A stretch of DNA of 17,523 nt. It comes from JBKPRX01 sp046734795. GTDB taxonomy: Bacteria; Actinomycetota; Thermoleophilia; Gaiellales; Gaiellaceae. This document shows, one piece after another, positions 1 through 6,908 of the stretch; within the stretch, counting starts at the first letter, position 1; every line of letters starts with the position of its first letter. The stretch spans positions 1 through 17,523 of the forward strand of contig JBKPRX010000008.1 in NCBI GenBank assembly GCA_046734795.1. Direction: 5' to 3'. The position numbers and the translations under genes were made by a program. The notes beneath the pieces are model-generated. The model had not been told where the DNA came from. It made no database searches and saw only the letters and a program-made list of their open reading frames with translations.

Positions 1-1
1 C

Positions 2-457
2 GCTTGGATGATGGGTTACATCCAGGGCCAGGCGCCGAACACGAAGGGCAAGTGGAACATCGCCGACGTGCCCGGCAACGGCGGCAACTGGGGCGGCTCG
101 TTCCTCGCCGTCACGAAGCAGTCGCAGCATCAGGCCGAGGCCGCTGACCTGCTGAAGTTCCTGACCTCGGCAAGCTCGCAGGCGTTCGTGTTCAAGAACA
201 CGGGCAACCTTCCGAGCCGCACCCCCGTGTTGAAGAGCAGTGCGGTTCAGAACTTCCGGAACCCGTTCTTCAGCAACGCACCGGTCGGGAAGATCTTCGC
301 GAATTCGGCGCTCCGGCTGAAGCCGCAGATCCTCGGTCCGCACGTCGGGGACATCCAGACCGCTTCCAGCAACGCGATCCAGCGCGTCGAGCAGAAGAAG
401 CAAACGCCCGCGAAGGCTTGGGCGCAGTTCCTCAAGGACGTCTCGAACGTCGCCTAA
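2..457 (+). CDS. ABC transporter sugar-binding protein, C-terminal part (5' end outside window)
   Basis: This is the last 151 residues of an extracellular solute-binding protein (family 1, MalE/UgpB-like), which captures a sugar outside the membrane and delivers it to the permeases. The frame is open from the first complete codon, so the signal peptide and N-terminal lobe lie before the window. The visible part has features of the C-terminal lobe: a Gly/Asn/Trp-rich stretch (GNGGNWGGSFLAV), then a helix reading AADLLKFLTSASSQ, as in family members where the chain re-enters lobe two, and a final amphipathic helix ending in WAQFLKDVSNVA. The two permease genes immediately downstream support the assignment. 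The sugar cannot be read from this fragment, but the GH1 enzyme in the same operon suggests a beta-glucoside or cello-oligosaccharide. Stop is TAA at 455-457. Confidence 0.85.
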   Translation, partial: AWMMGYIQGQAPNTKGKWNIADVPGNGGNWGGSFLAVTKQSQHQAEAADLLKFLTSASSQAFVFKNTGNLPSRTPVLKSSAVQNFRNPFFSNAPVGKIFANSALRLKPQILGPHVGDIQTASSNAIQRVEQKKQTPAKAWAQFLKDVSNVA

Positions 458-472
458 AGACCCCTCCACCAC

Positions 473-508
473 CCCGTGCCGGGACCGGTTCGCCGGTCCC
501 GGCACGGG
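473..508. repeat. perfect 16-bp inverted repeat with TTCG loop between binding-protein and permease genes
   Basis: The left arm CCCGTGCCGGGACCGG (473-488) and the right arm (493-508) are exact reverse complements around the tetraloop TTCG (489-492). The RNA hairpin would be very stable. It starts 15 nt after the stop codon of the binding-protein gene. No T-run follows, so a classical intrinsic terminator is unlikely. A hairpin here could protect the upstream mRNA from 3' decay or partly attenuate transcription. Either would give more binding protein than permease, as known for the malE-malF gap of E. coli. The structure is visible in the sequence; the function is inferred. Confidence 0.8.
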
Positions 509-533
509 CCGGTAAGAACGGGCCGGTGAGAAC
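506..533. repeat. tandem direct repeat, 2 x 14 bp
   Basis: GGGCCGGTAAGAAC (506-519) is followed directly by GGGCCGGTGAGAAC (520-533), with 13 of 14 positions identical. It overlaps the last bases of the hairpin's right arm and lies upstream of the first permease gene. It may be a short slippage duplication, or a pair of protein or RNA binding sites. Nothing in the sequence decides between these. The rest of the 458-579 gap holds only the ribosome binding site of the permease gene. Confidence 0.6.
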
Positions 534-579
534 GCCATGACACTGCCGTCGCGGTTGTAAGGGAGGATTCGGAACACGA

Positions 580-1539
580 ATGGCGGTCGCACGAGCCACA
601 GAATTGCGAGTCGCGCGTCGCAGCCCGTTTCGGCTGAGGCTGCGCCGGCTCGACATGAAGGCGTCGCCGTATCTCTACGTCGCGCCGTTCTTCATCCTCT
701 TCGGGACGTTCGGTCTCTTCCCGCTGATCTACACGGGCTACGTCTCGATGACCGACCGCAACCTGCTGAACCCCGACTCGCACTTCATCGGGCTTCACAA
801 CTACGCGGCGCTCCTGCACGACTCGTATTTCTGGAACTCGGTCGAGAACACGTTCGCGATCTGGTTCATCTCGACCGTTCCGCAGCTCCTACTCGCACTC
901 GGGCTCGCGCATGTGCTCAATACCGGGCTCCGCGGTCGCACGTTCTTCCGGATGGGGATTCTGCTTCCGCAGGTCACGTCGCTCGTCGCGGTCGCGCTGA
1001 TCTTCACGCAGCTCTTCTCGCACGACTACGGCCTCTTCAACTACGTCCTGAACCAGTTCGGGATCAGCAACGTCCAGTGGGAGGCCGGCCGAGTCTCGTC
1101 GTGGGTCGCGCTCTCGACGATGGTGACGTGGCGCTGGACGGGCTACAACGCGCTCATCTATCTCGCTGCGATGCAGAGCATCCCTGACGAGCTCTACGAG
1201 GCGGCTGCAGTGGACGGTGCATCGCGCTGGAAGCAGTTCTTCCACGTAACCGTGCCGATGTTGCGGCCGACGATCATCTTCACGGTGATCATCTCGACGA
1301 TCGGCGGCCTGCAGCTCTTCACCGAGCCGTTCCTCTTCCAGCCGCGGTCGGGCACTGCAACGGGTGGCTCGGCGCGCCAGTACCAGACGGTCGTGATGTA
1401 CATGTACGAGAAGTTCCTCGGCAGTACGCAGTTCAAGTTCGGCTACGCGGCCGCGATTGCGTGGTGCCTCGTCTTGATGATCGCGCTGTTCGGGCTTGTC
1501 AACTACTTGCTCGTCAGTCGGATCAGGTCGGCGGAGTAG
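580..1539 (+). CDS. ABC sugar transporter permease, MalF/UgpA type
   Basis: One of the two membrane subunits of a CUT1-family sugar importer. The protein has 319 residues, normal for short MalF/UgpA-type permeases. A basic N-terminus (about 1-29) is followed by hydrophobic segments near residues 31-53, 91-112, 125-146, 173-198, 230-247 and 288-312, about six transmembrane helices. The cytoplasmic EAA loop that contacts the ATPase is at about 207-230 (EAAAVDGASRWKQFFHVTVP). The ATG at 580 was chosen because GGGAGG at 561-566 precedes it, although the 13-nt spacing is longish. An internal ATG at 655 has no ribosome binding site and would remove the basic leader. The gene follows the binding-protein gene after a 122-bp gap carrying a strong hairpin and precedes the second permease by 3 nt. 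Confidence 0.92.
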   Translation: MAVARATELRVARRSPFRLRLRRLDMKASPYLYVAPFFILFGTFGLFPLIYTGYVSMTDRNLLNPDSHFIGLHNYAALLHDSYFWNSVENTFAIWFISTVPQLLLALGLAHVLNTGLRGRTFFRMGILLPQVTSLVAVALIFTQLFSHDYGLFNYVLNQFGISNVQWEAGRVSSWVALSTMVTWRWTGYNALIYLAAMQSIPDELYEAAAVDGASRWKQFFHVTVPMLRPTIIFTVIISTIGGLQLFTEPFLFQPRSGTATGGSARQYQTVVMYMYEKFLGSTQFKFGYAAAIAWCLVLMIALFGLVNYLLVSRIRSAE

Positions 1540-1542
1540 GGC

Positions 1543-2436
1543 ATGTCTGCCATCTCACCTCCAATCGGCGGGCGTCGCGCGAAACAGCGTCCGGTCGCGC
1601 GCCGCTTCCAGCAGGCAGGCCCATTCACCTATCTGTTCCTGGTCATCGTGCTCCTCGCGTCGATCTTCCCGCTCTACTGGTCGCTCGTCGTCGCGTCGCA
1701 CGACAACTCAGCAATCGGCGCGTACCCGCCGGTGATGACGCCGGGCGGGAATCTCTTCCACAACATTCATCGGCTCTTCACCGGTGACGAGGTCAGCGTC
1801 GACTTCGTCAAGGCGTTCACGAACTCGGCGATCATCTCGTCGGTCGTCACCGTCTCTGTCGTCTTCTTCAGCGCGCTCGCCGGTTTCGCGTTCGCGAAGC
1901 TCGAGTTCCGCGGGCGAAAGCTGCTGTTCCTCCTCGTGCTCGCGACGCTGATCGTGCCGGTGCAGCTCGGGCTCATCCCGCTCTACATCGAGATGAAGCA
2001 CTTCGGGTGGCTGAACAGCATCAAGGCAGTGATCGCGCCGAACCTCGTCACCGCGTACGGCGTGTTCTTGATGCGTCAGTACATCGTCGGTGCCGTGCCG
2101 AACGATCTGATCGCCGCGGCGCGCGTCGACGGCTGCAACACCTGGCGCGTCTTCTGGCACGTCGTCATGCCCGCGGTGCGACCGATCGCGGCCGTGCTCG
2201 GCCTCCTGACCTTCATGAACACGTGGAACGACTTTCTCTGGCCGTACGTCGTCCTGAACTCGCGGAACCCGACGATCCAGGTTGCGATCGCCGCCGTGCA
2301 CACGGTCGCGTACACGCCGGACTACTCGCTCATTCTGACGGCGACGTTCATCTCGATCTTGCCGCTCCTCGTCGTCTTTCTCGTTCTCGGCAAGCAAATC
2401 ATCGGAGGAATCATGCAAGGAGCGGTCAAGGGATGA
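1543..2436 (+). CDS. ABC sugar transporter permease, MalG/UgpE type
   Basis: The second membrane subunit of the CUT1 sugar importer, 297 residues and full length for the family. Hydrophobic segments lie near residues 29-50, 95-118, 127-147, 163-182, 213-230 and 262-284. The EAA loop is at about 190-213 (IAAARVDGCNTWRVFWHVVMP), followed by the MalG-typical LTFMNTWNDFLWPYVVL. It would pair with the preceding MalF-type subunit, both coupling to the ATPase encoded two genes later. The ATG lies 3 nt after the preceding stop, with GGAG at 1533-1536 as ribosome binding site. Its stop overlaps the start of the glucosidase gene as ATGA, suggesting coupled translation. Confidence 0.93.
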   Translation: MSAISPPIGGRRAKQRPVARRFQQAGPFTYLFLVIVLLASIFPLYWSLVVASHDNSAIGAYPPVMTPGGNLFHNIHRLFTGDEVSVDFVKAFTNSAIISSVVTVSVVFFSALAGFAFAKLEFRGRKLLFLLVLATLIVPVQLGLIPLYIEMKHFGWLNSIKAVIAPNLVTAYGVFLMRQYIVGAVPNDLIAAARVDGCNTWRVFWHVVMPAVRPIAAVLGLLTFMNTWNDFLWPYVVLNSRNPTIQVAIAAVHTVAYTPDYSLILTATFISILPLLVVFLVLGKQIIGGIMQGAVKG

Positions 2437-3758
2437 CATTCCCGCGTGACTTCGTGTGGGGCGCCGCGACGGCTGCCTTCCAGATCGAAGGCGCGACGTC
2501 GGTCGACGGACGCGGCGAGTCGATTTGGGATCGCTTCGCGCACACGCCGGGCAAGATTCAAAACGGCGACACCGGCGACCCGGCGTGCGAGCACTACTAC
2601 CGTTGGCCCGGCGATCTCGATCTCATTCGGTCGCTCGGACTCCACAGCTACCGCTTTTCGATCGCGTGGCCGCGCATCCAGCCGAACGGCCGCGGACCCG
2701 CAAACCAGAAGGGCATCGACTTCTACCGGCGCTTGCTCGAGGGCATGCGAGAGCGTGAGATCACGCCGCTCGCAACGCTCTACCACTGGGATCTTCCGCA
2801 GGCGCTCGAAGACGAGGGCGGGTGGACGAACCGCGACATCGTCGAGCGGTTCGTCGAGTACGCAGGCCTCGTGTTCGACGGCGTCGGCGATCTCGTCGAC
2901 AGCTGGATCACGCACAACGAGCCTTGGGTGACCTCGTTCCTCGGTTACGGGATCGGCACGAAGGCGCCGGGGATCCGGGACTGGCGCTCGGCGCTCGCGG
3001 CCGCACATCATGCGCTTCTCGCGCACGGCGACACGGTGTCGCTCTTCCGAAGCCGCGGTGGCGACGGAAGGATCGGGATCACGCTCGACCTCACGCACGT
3101 GTACGGCGACCCCGGGGCGGCGCGGCGGATGGACGGCTACCGGAACCGTTGGTTCCTCGATCCGGTGCTCGTCGGTCGCTATCCGGCCGACATCCTCGAG
3201 CGCTACGAGGAGAAGCTGGGCGCTCTCGACTTCATCAAGCCGGGCGATCTCGAACGCACTTCGGTCCCAATCGACTTCCTCGGGATCAACTTCTACAAGC
3301 CGACGACGGTCGAGCCCGATGAAGAGCGCAACCCGGTCGGGATCCGTGAGCTTCCCGAGACGCCGCCGCTGACTGCGATGGGGTGGACGGTGCAGCCGAA
3401 GGCGTTCACCGAGCTCCTGTTGCGCTTGAAGCGCGACTACGAGGACATCCCGCTCTACATCACCGAGAACGGCGCCGCTTTCGACGACCGTCTGAACGGA
3501 GGCGACGTCGTCGAGGACTCGCGTCGCGTCGAATATCTACGTGGCCACCTTGCCGCCGTTGAGCGCGCGATCGACTCGGGCGTGAACGTTCGCGGCTACT
3601 ACGTGTGGTCGTTGCTCGACAACTTCGAGTGGGAGCACGGATATTCGAAGCGCTTCGGGATCGTGTACGTCGACTACGAGACGCAGCGGCGAGTGCCGAA
3701 GCGCAGCGCGCTTTGGTATCGCGATCTGATCTCGGAAAGCCGGAACGGAAGGAGCTGA
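2433..3758 (+). CDS. beta-glucosidase, glycoside hydrolase family 1
   Basis: A retaining GH1 enzyme that releases glucose from beta-glucosides, and possibly other glycosyl units. It has 441 residues, a typical bacterial length, and no signal peptide, so it should act in the cytoplasm on the imported sugar. Visible motifs: the N-terminal signature FVWGAATAAFQIEGA (residues 7-21), the acid/base region THNEP with Glu163, the NFYKP segment near 286-290, the nucleophile region YITENG with Glu345, and the aglycone/substrate-binding stretch VWSLLDNFEWEHGY (391-404). The acid/base motif reads THNEP where TLNEP or TFNEP is commoner, but both catalytic Glu residues are present. The ATG overlaps the permease stop (ATGA), with AAGGAG at 2417-2422. 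An enzyme gene between the permease and ATPase genes points to a dedicated import-and-cleave pathway. Cellobiose is a likely but unproven substrate. Confidence 0.95.
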   Translation: MTFPRDFVWGAATAAFQIEGATSVDGRGESIWDRFAHTPGKIQNGDTGDPACEHYYRWPGDLDLIRSLGLHSYRFSIAWPRIQPNGRGPANQKGIDFYRRLLEGMREREITPLATLYHWDLPQALEDEGGWTNRDIVERFVEYAGLVFDGVGDLVDSWITHNEPWVTSFLGYGIGTKAPGIRDWRSALAAAHHALLAHGDTVSLFRSRGGDGRIGITLDLTHVYGDPGAARRMDGYRNRWFLDPVLVGRYPADILERYEEKLGALDFIKPGDLERTSVPIDFLGINFYKPTTVEPDEERNPVGIRELPETPPLTAMGWTVQPKAFTELLLRLKRDYEDIPLYITENGAAFDDRLNGGDVVEDSRRVEYLRGHLAAVERAIDSGVNVRGYYVWSLLDNFEWEHGYSKRFGIVYVDYETQRRVPKRSALWYRDLISESRNGRS

Positions 3759-3760
3759 CC

Positions 3761-4969
<1,209 letters not shown>

Positions 4970-4972
<3 letters not shown>

Positions 4973-4977
4973 CGCTA
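4970..4977. other. convergent stop codons forming an 8-bp palindrome
   Basis: The TAG of the ATPase gene (+ strand, 4970-4972) and the TAG of hisA (- strand, 4975-4977) are separated by 2 bp and read TAGCGCTA, a perfect palindrome. No terminator fits between the genes. Transcripts from either side must end inside or beyond the opposing gene, or be stopped by Rho or polymerase collision. Confidence 0.85.
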
Positions 4978-5709
4978 CGTCGCTGACCGCGTGCGCGCCG
5001 TCGTGACGGAGATCCGTCCTTCCAGCAGCGCGCGACCGACGATCGCGCCTTCGACGCCGATCGCACCGAGTGCGTCGAGGTCGGCGTCGGACGAAATTCC
5101 TCCGGCCGCAAGGACAGGAGCGTGCGCGTCGGTGACGACTCGCTCGAGGAGCGCGAGATCGGGGCCGGCAAGCGTCCCGTCGCGCGCGATCGCCGTGCAC
5201 AGCAAACGTGCGACGCCGGCTGCACGCACGCGGGCGAGCGCCTCGGTGACGTCGAGGCCTGTGTCCTCGCGCCAGCCGCGCGTCGCGATTCGGCCGTCGC
5301 GAACGTCGATCGCGACGACGAGCCGGTCGCCGAGGGCGGAGGCGAACTCGGCGAGCGCATCCTCGGCGGCGAAGGCAGCGGTCCCGACGACGACACGCGC
5401 GGCACCGGCGGCAAGGAGCGATTGCGCGTCAGCAATGCTGCGGATGCCGCCGGAAGCTTGGACGTCGACGCCTGCCGCGGCGTCGACCGCGGCAGCGACG
5501 AGATCGGGGCGGACCCGGCCCGCGCGCGCACCGGAGAGATCCACCAAGTGGATCAGCGGCGGTCGGTTCGCCGCGAAGCTCGCAACGAGCTCGAGCGGCT
5601 CGCCGGCGTTCAAAGTCACGCGGTCGTAGTCGCCTTGGTGCAGACGGACGGCCTCGTCGCCGAGCACGTCCACCGCCGGAATCACTTGGAGCTGTCGCCG
5701 ACTTGTCAT
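4975..5709 (-). CDS. hisA: ProFAR isomerase (phosphoribosylformimino-AICAR-P isomerase)
   Basis: Catalyses the fourth step of histidine biosynthesis, the Amadori rearrangement of ProFAR to PRFAR. The protein has 244 residues, the standard length of the (beta-alpha)8 barrel. Visible motifs: IPAVDVLGDEAVRLHQGDY with the catalytic Asp14, LVDLSGA (about 56-62), SGGIR (87-91), AIDVRDGRIATRGW with Asp135, CTAIARDGTLAGPD (171-184) and AAGGISS for the second phosphate site. Arg144 precedes Gly-Trp, as in actinobacterial PriA (bifunctional HisA/TrpF), but the GGDL that follows in PriA is not present. Plain HisA is therefore favoured. In many actinobacteria hisA lies between hisH and hisF; here it is divergent from the rest of the cluster across a shared 27-bp control region. 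No ribosome binding site precedes the ATG, so a leaderless or near-leaderless mRNA is likely. Confidence 0.95.
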   Translation of the reverse strand: MTSRRQLQVIPAVDVLGDEAVRLHQGDYDRVTLNAGEPLELVASFAANRPPLIHLVDLSGARAGRVRPDLVAAAVDAAAGVDVQASGGIRSIADAQSLLAAGAARVVVGTAAFAAEDALAEFASALGDRLVVAIDVRDGRIATRGWREDTGLDVTEALARVRAAGVARLLCTAIARDGTLAGPDLALLERVVTDAHAPVLAAGGISSDADLDALGAIGVEGAIVGRALLEGRISVTTARTRSAT

Positions 5710-5713
5710 CGCG

Positions 5714-5729
5714 TGTTAACATGCTAACA
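5714..5729. promoter_or_regulatory. near-perfect 16-bp palindrome, candidate operator of the TrpR-like regulator
   Basis: TGTTAACATGCTAACA is symmetric at 14 of 16 positions around a CATG centre; only the pair 5719/5724 breaks the symmetry. It fills the middle of the 27-bp gap between hisA and the TrpR-like gene and overlaps the -10 candidates for both directions. It is strikingly AT-rich for this window. The same bases also contain two direct copies of TAACATG (5717-5723 and 5725-5731) spaced 8 bp apart. A dimeric HTH repressor encoded next door is the obvious candidate ligand; that link is inferred. Confidence 0.6.
5721..5726 (-). promoter_or_regulatory. candidate -10 element for hisA
   Basis: On the - strand, TAGCAT (reading 5726 to 5721) matches the TANNNT form of a -10 element and ends 11 nt before the hisA ATG (5709-5707). 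This would give a very short 5' leader of a few nucleotides. I see no convincing -35 element upstream, so the call is weak. It lies inside the 16-bp palindrome, so a protein bound there would cover it. Confidence 0.3.
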
Positions 5730-5736
5730 TGACACC

Positions 5737-6072
5737 ATGGCGTCATCGACGACCGGTACGACACAGGAGCCTTCCCATCCATGGCTGACGGACGAGATCG
5801 AAGAACTGAGCAGCGTGATCGCGAGCCTCCGTTCGGTGACGGAGGTCGAGCGGTTCCTGCGGGACCTCTGCACGCTGGCGGAGCTGGAGGCTATGGCGCA
5901 TCGCTGGGAAGTGGTGAAGCTCCTGGATCAGGGCTTGCCGTACCAGGAGGTGTCGCGGCAGACGGGCGCGTCGACGACGACGGTGACGCGGGTGGCGCAG
6001 TGGCTCCGGCGCGGCGAGGGCGGCTATCGGCTGGCGCTCGACCGGCAGCGGCGCCGTTCGCGCAGCGGCTGA
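5737..6072 (+). CDS. TrpR-related YerC/YecD-type transcriptional regulator, probable histidine operon regulator
   Basis: A small DNA-binding protein of 111 residues resembling the YerC/YecD branch of the TrpR superfamily. After a polar N-terminus (1-17), helices run from WLTDEIEELSSVIASLRS into EVERFLRDLCTLAELEAMAHRWEVVKLLDQG, the family's characteristic core. The helix-turn-helix follows at about 67-90 (LPYQEVSRQTGASTTTVTRV). The tail (91-111) is Arg-rich. Its stop overlaps the start region of hisG, and it is divergent from hisA across a palindrome, so it is well placed to control both transcripts and itself. From memory, TrpR-family proteins of this type have been proposed as histidine regulators (HisR) in Firmicutes. 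The effector here (histidine or an intermediate) is unknown. Start ATG at 5737 lacks a ribosome binding site; leaderless translation is proposed. Confidence 0.85.
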   Translation: MASSTTGTTQEPSHPWLTDEIEELSSVIASLRSVTEVERFLRDLCTLAELEAMAHRWEVVKLLDQGLPYQEVSRQTGASTTTVTRVAQWLRRGEGGYRLALDRQRRRSRSG

Positions 6073-6908
6073 AGATCGCGATTCCGGCGAAAGGCCGGCT
6101 GCGCGATCCGGCGGTCGATCTTCTCCACGATGCGGGTCTCGGCCCCGAGGTTCCCGGCGAGCGCGCGCTCGCGTTCCCGTGTCGGAACGCGCCGGTCGAG
6201 GTGCTGCTCGTCCGTGCCGCAGACATTCCGGAGTACGTGCAGGACGGAGTCGTCGACTGCGGCATCACCGGCGCTGACCTCGTGCGCGAGCGTGGCGCGA
6301 AGGTCAGCGAGCTTCTCCGGCTCGGCTTCGGCGCGTGCAGGCTCGAGGCGGCGGTGCGGACCGAGTCGGATGCAACCGAGTTCGCAGACCTGAACGGCCA
6401 CAGAATCGCCACCGTTTATCCGCGGCTCGCCCGTGAGCTCTTGATCGAGCACGGCGTCGAGGTCGAGGTCGTCGACGTGACGGGCTCCGTCGAGCTCGCG
6501 CCGCGGCTCGGGCTTGCCGACGCGATCGTCGATCTCGTCTCGAGCGGTAACACGCTGCGTACGAATGGGCTTCGCTCGATCGGTGCGCTCTTCGAGTCGG
6601 AGGCCGTGCTGATCGCGGGCGAGGAGCCGGACGAGGCCGCACAAGATCTCGCGCCTGTTCTGCGCAGCGTCGTCGATGCGCGCGCGATGCGTTATCTGAT
6701 GCTGAACGCGCCTGCGAGCGCAGTCGACGAGATCGCGGAGATCGTGCCGGGCTCGCGAGCGCCGACGGTGCTGCCGCTCCGCGAGGAAGGCATGGTCGCC
6801 GTGCACGTGTTGGTTCCGGCGGCCGACGTGTGGCATCTCTTGCCCCGGCTGGAGCAGGCCGGGGCATCGTCGATCCTGCTCGTGCCCGTCGAGCGGCTGC
6901 TCGCATGA
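6069..6908 (+). CDS. hisG: ATP phosphoribosyltransferase, long form with regulatory domain
   Basis: Catalyses the first, committed step of histidine synthesis, ATP plus PRPP to phosphoribosyl-ATP. The family normally starts directly at (M)(L)xIAIPxKGRL, and here LKIAIPAKGRL begins at 6069. No ATG, GTG or TTG lies near this point. The nearest canonical in-frame start is GTG 6000, which would add 23 low-complexity residues read from within the regulator gene. The codon at 6069 is CTG, overlapping the regulator's TGA as CTGA, like the NTGA overlaps elsewhere in the window, so CTG is taken as the start (279 residues). Motifs: CGITGAD (64-70) and the PRPP loop DLVSSGNTLRTNGL (155-168). The C-terminal regulatory domain is about 205-279, so histidine feedback inhibition is expected and no HisZ is needed. 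hisD overlaps its stop as ATGA. Confidence 0.9.
   Translation: MKIAIPAKGRLRDPAVDLLHDAGLGPEVPGERALAFPCRNAPVEVLLVRAADIPEYVQDGVVDCGITGADLVRERGAKVSELLRLGFGACRLEAAVRTESDATEFADLNGHRIATVYPRLARELLIEHGVEVEVVDVTGSVELAPRLGLADAIVDLVSSGNTLRTNGLRSIGALFESEAVLIAGEEPDEAAQDLAPVLRSVVDARAMRYLMLNAPASAVDEIAEIVPGSRAPTVLPLREEGMVAVHVLVPAADVWHLLPRLEQAGASSILLVPVERLLA

Larger units (their letters stand above)
5703..5730 (+). promoter_or_regulatory. candidate promoter for the regulator-his operon (leaderless)
   Basis: A -35-like TTGTCA (5703-5708; five of six positions match TTGACA) and a -10-like TAACAT (5725-5730) are separated by 16 bp. Transcription starting about 7 nt after the -10 would begin at or next to the A of the ATG at 5737. 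There is no purine-rich ribosome binding site between 5710 and 5736, which fits leaderless translation, common in actinobacteria. The -35 element overlaps the start codon of the divergent hisA. Assigned by motif and geometry only. Confidence 0.5.

Noticed and set aside
473..508. Hairpin as an intrinsic terminator ending the binding-protein transcript.
   Set aside because: No T-run follows the stem; the downstream genes need the same transcript unless a new promoter exists, and none is evident.
537..560. A seven-codon reading frame (MTLPSRL) just before the permease gene, as a possible leader peptide.
   Set aside because: It has no ribosome binding site, no regulatory codon pattern and no accompanying alternative hairpin; short frames like this occur by chance.
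2007..2432. An N-terminal extension of the glucosidase frame upstream into the permease gene.
   Set aside because: GH1 enzymes start near FPxxFxWGxATAAxQ; the ATG at 2433 with AAGGAG upstream fits, and the extension is Arg-rich shadow sequence.
1708..2439. A - strand reading frame opposite the MalG-type permease gene.
   Set aside because: The product is an extremely charged Glu/Asp/Arg repeat-like sequence that arises from reading permease codons in antisense.
6000..6068. GTG 6000 as the hisG start, giving 302 residues.
   Set aside because: The added residues read like out-of-frame regulator sequence, HisG proteins start at the xIAIPxKG strand, and no ribosome binding site supports it; kept only as the fallback if CTG is not used.
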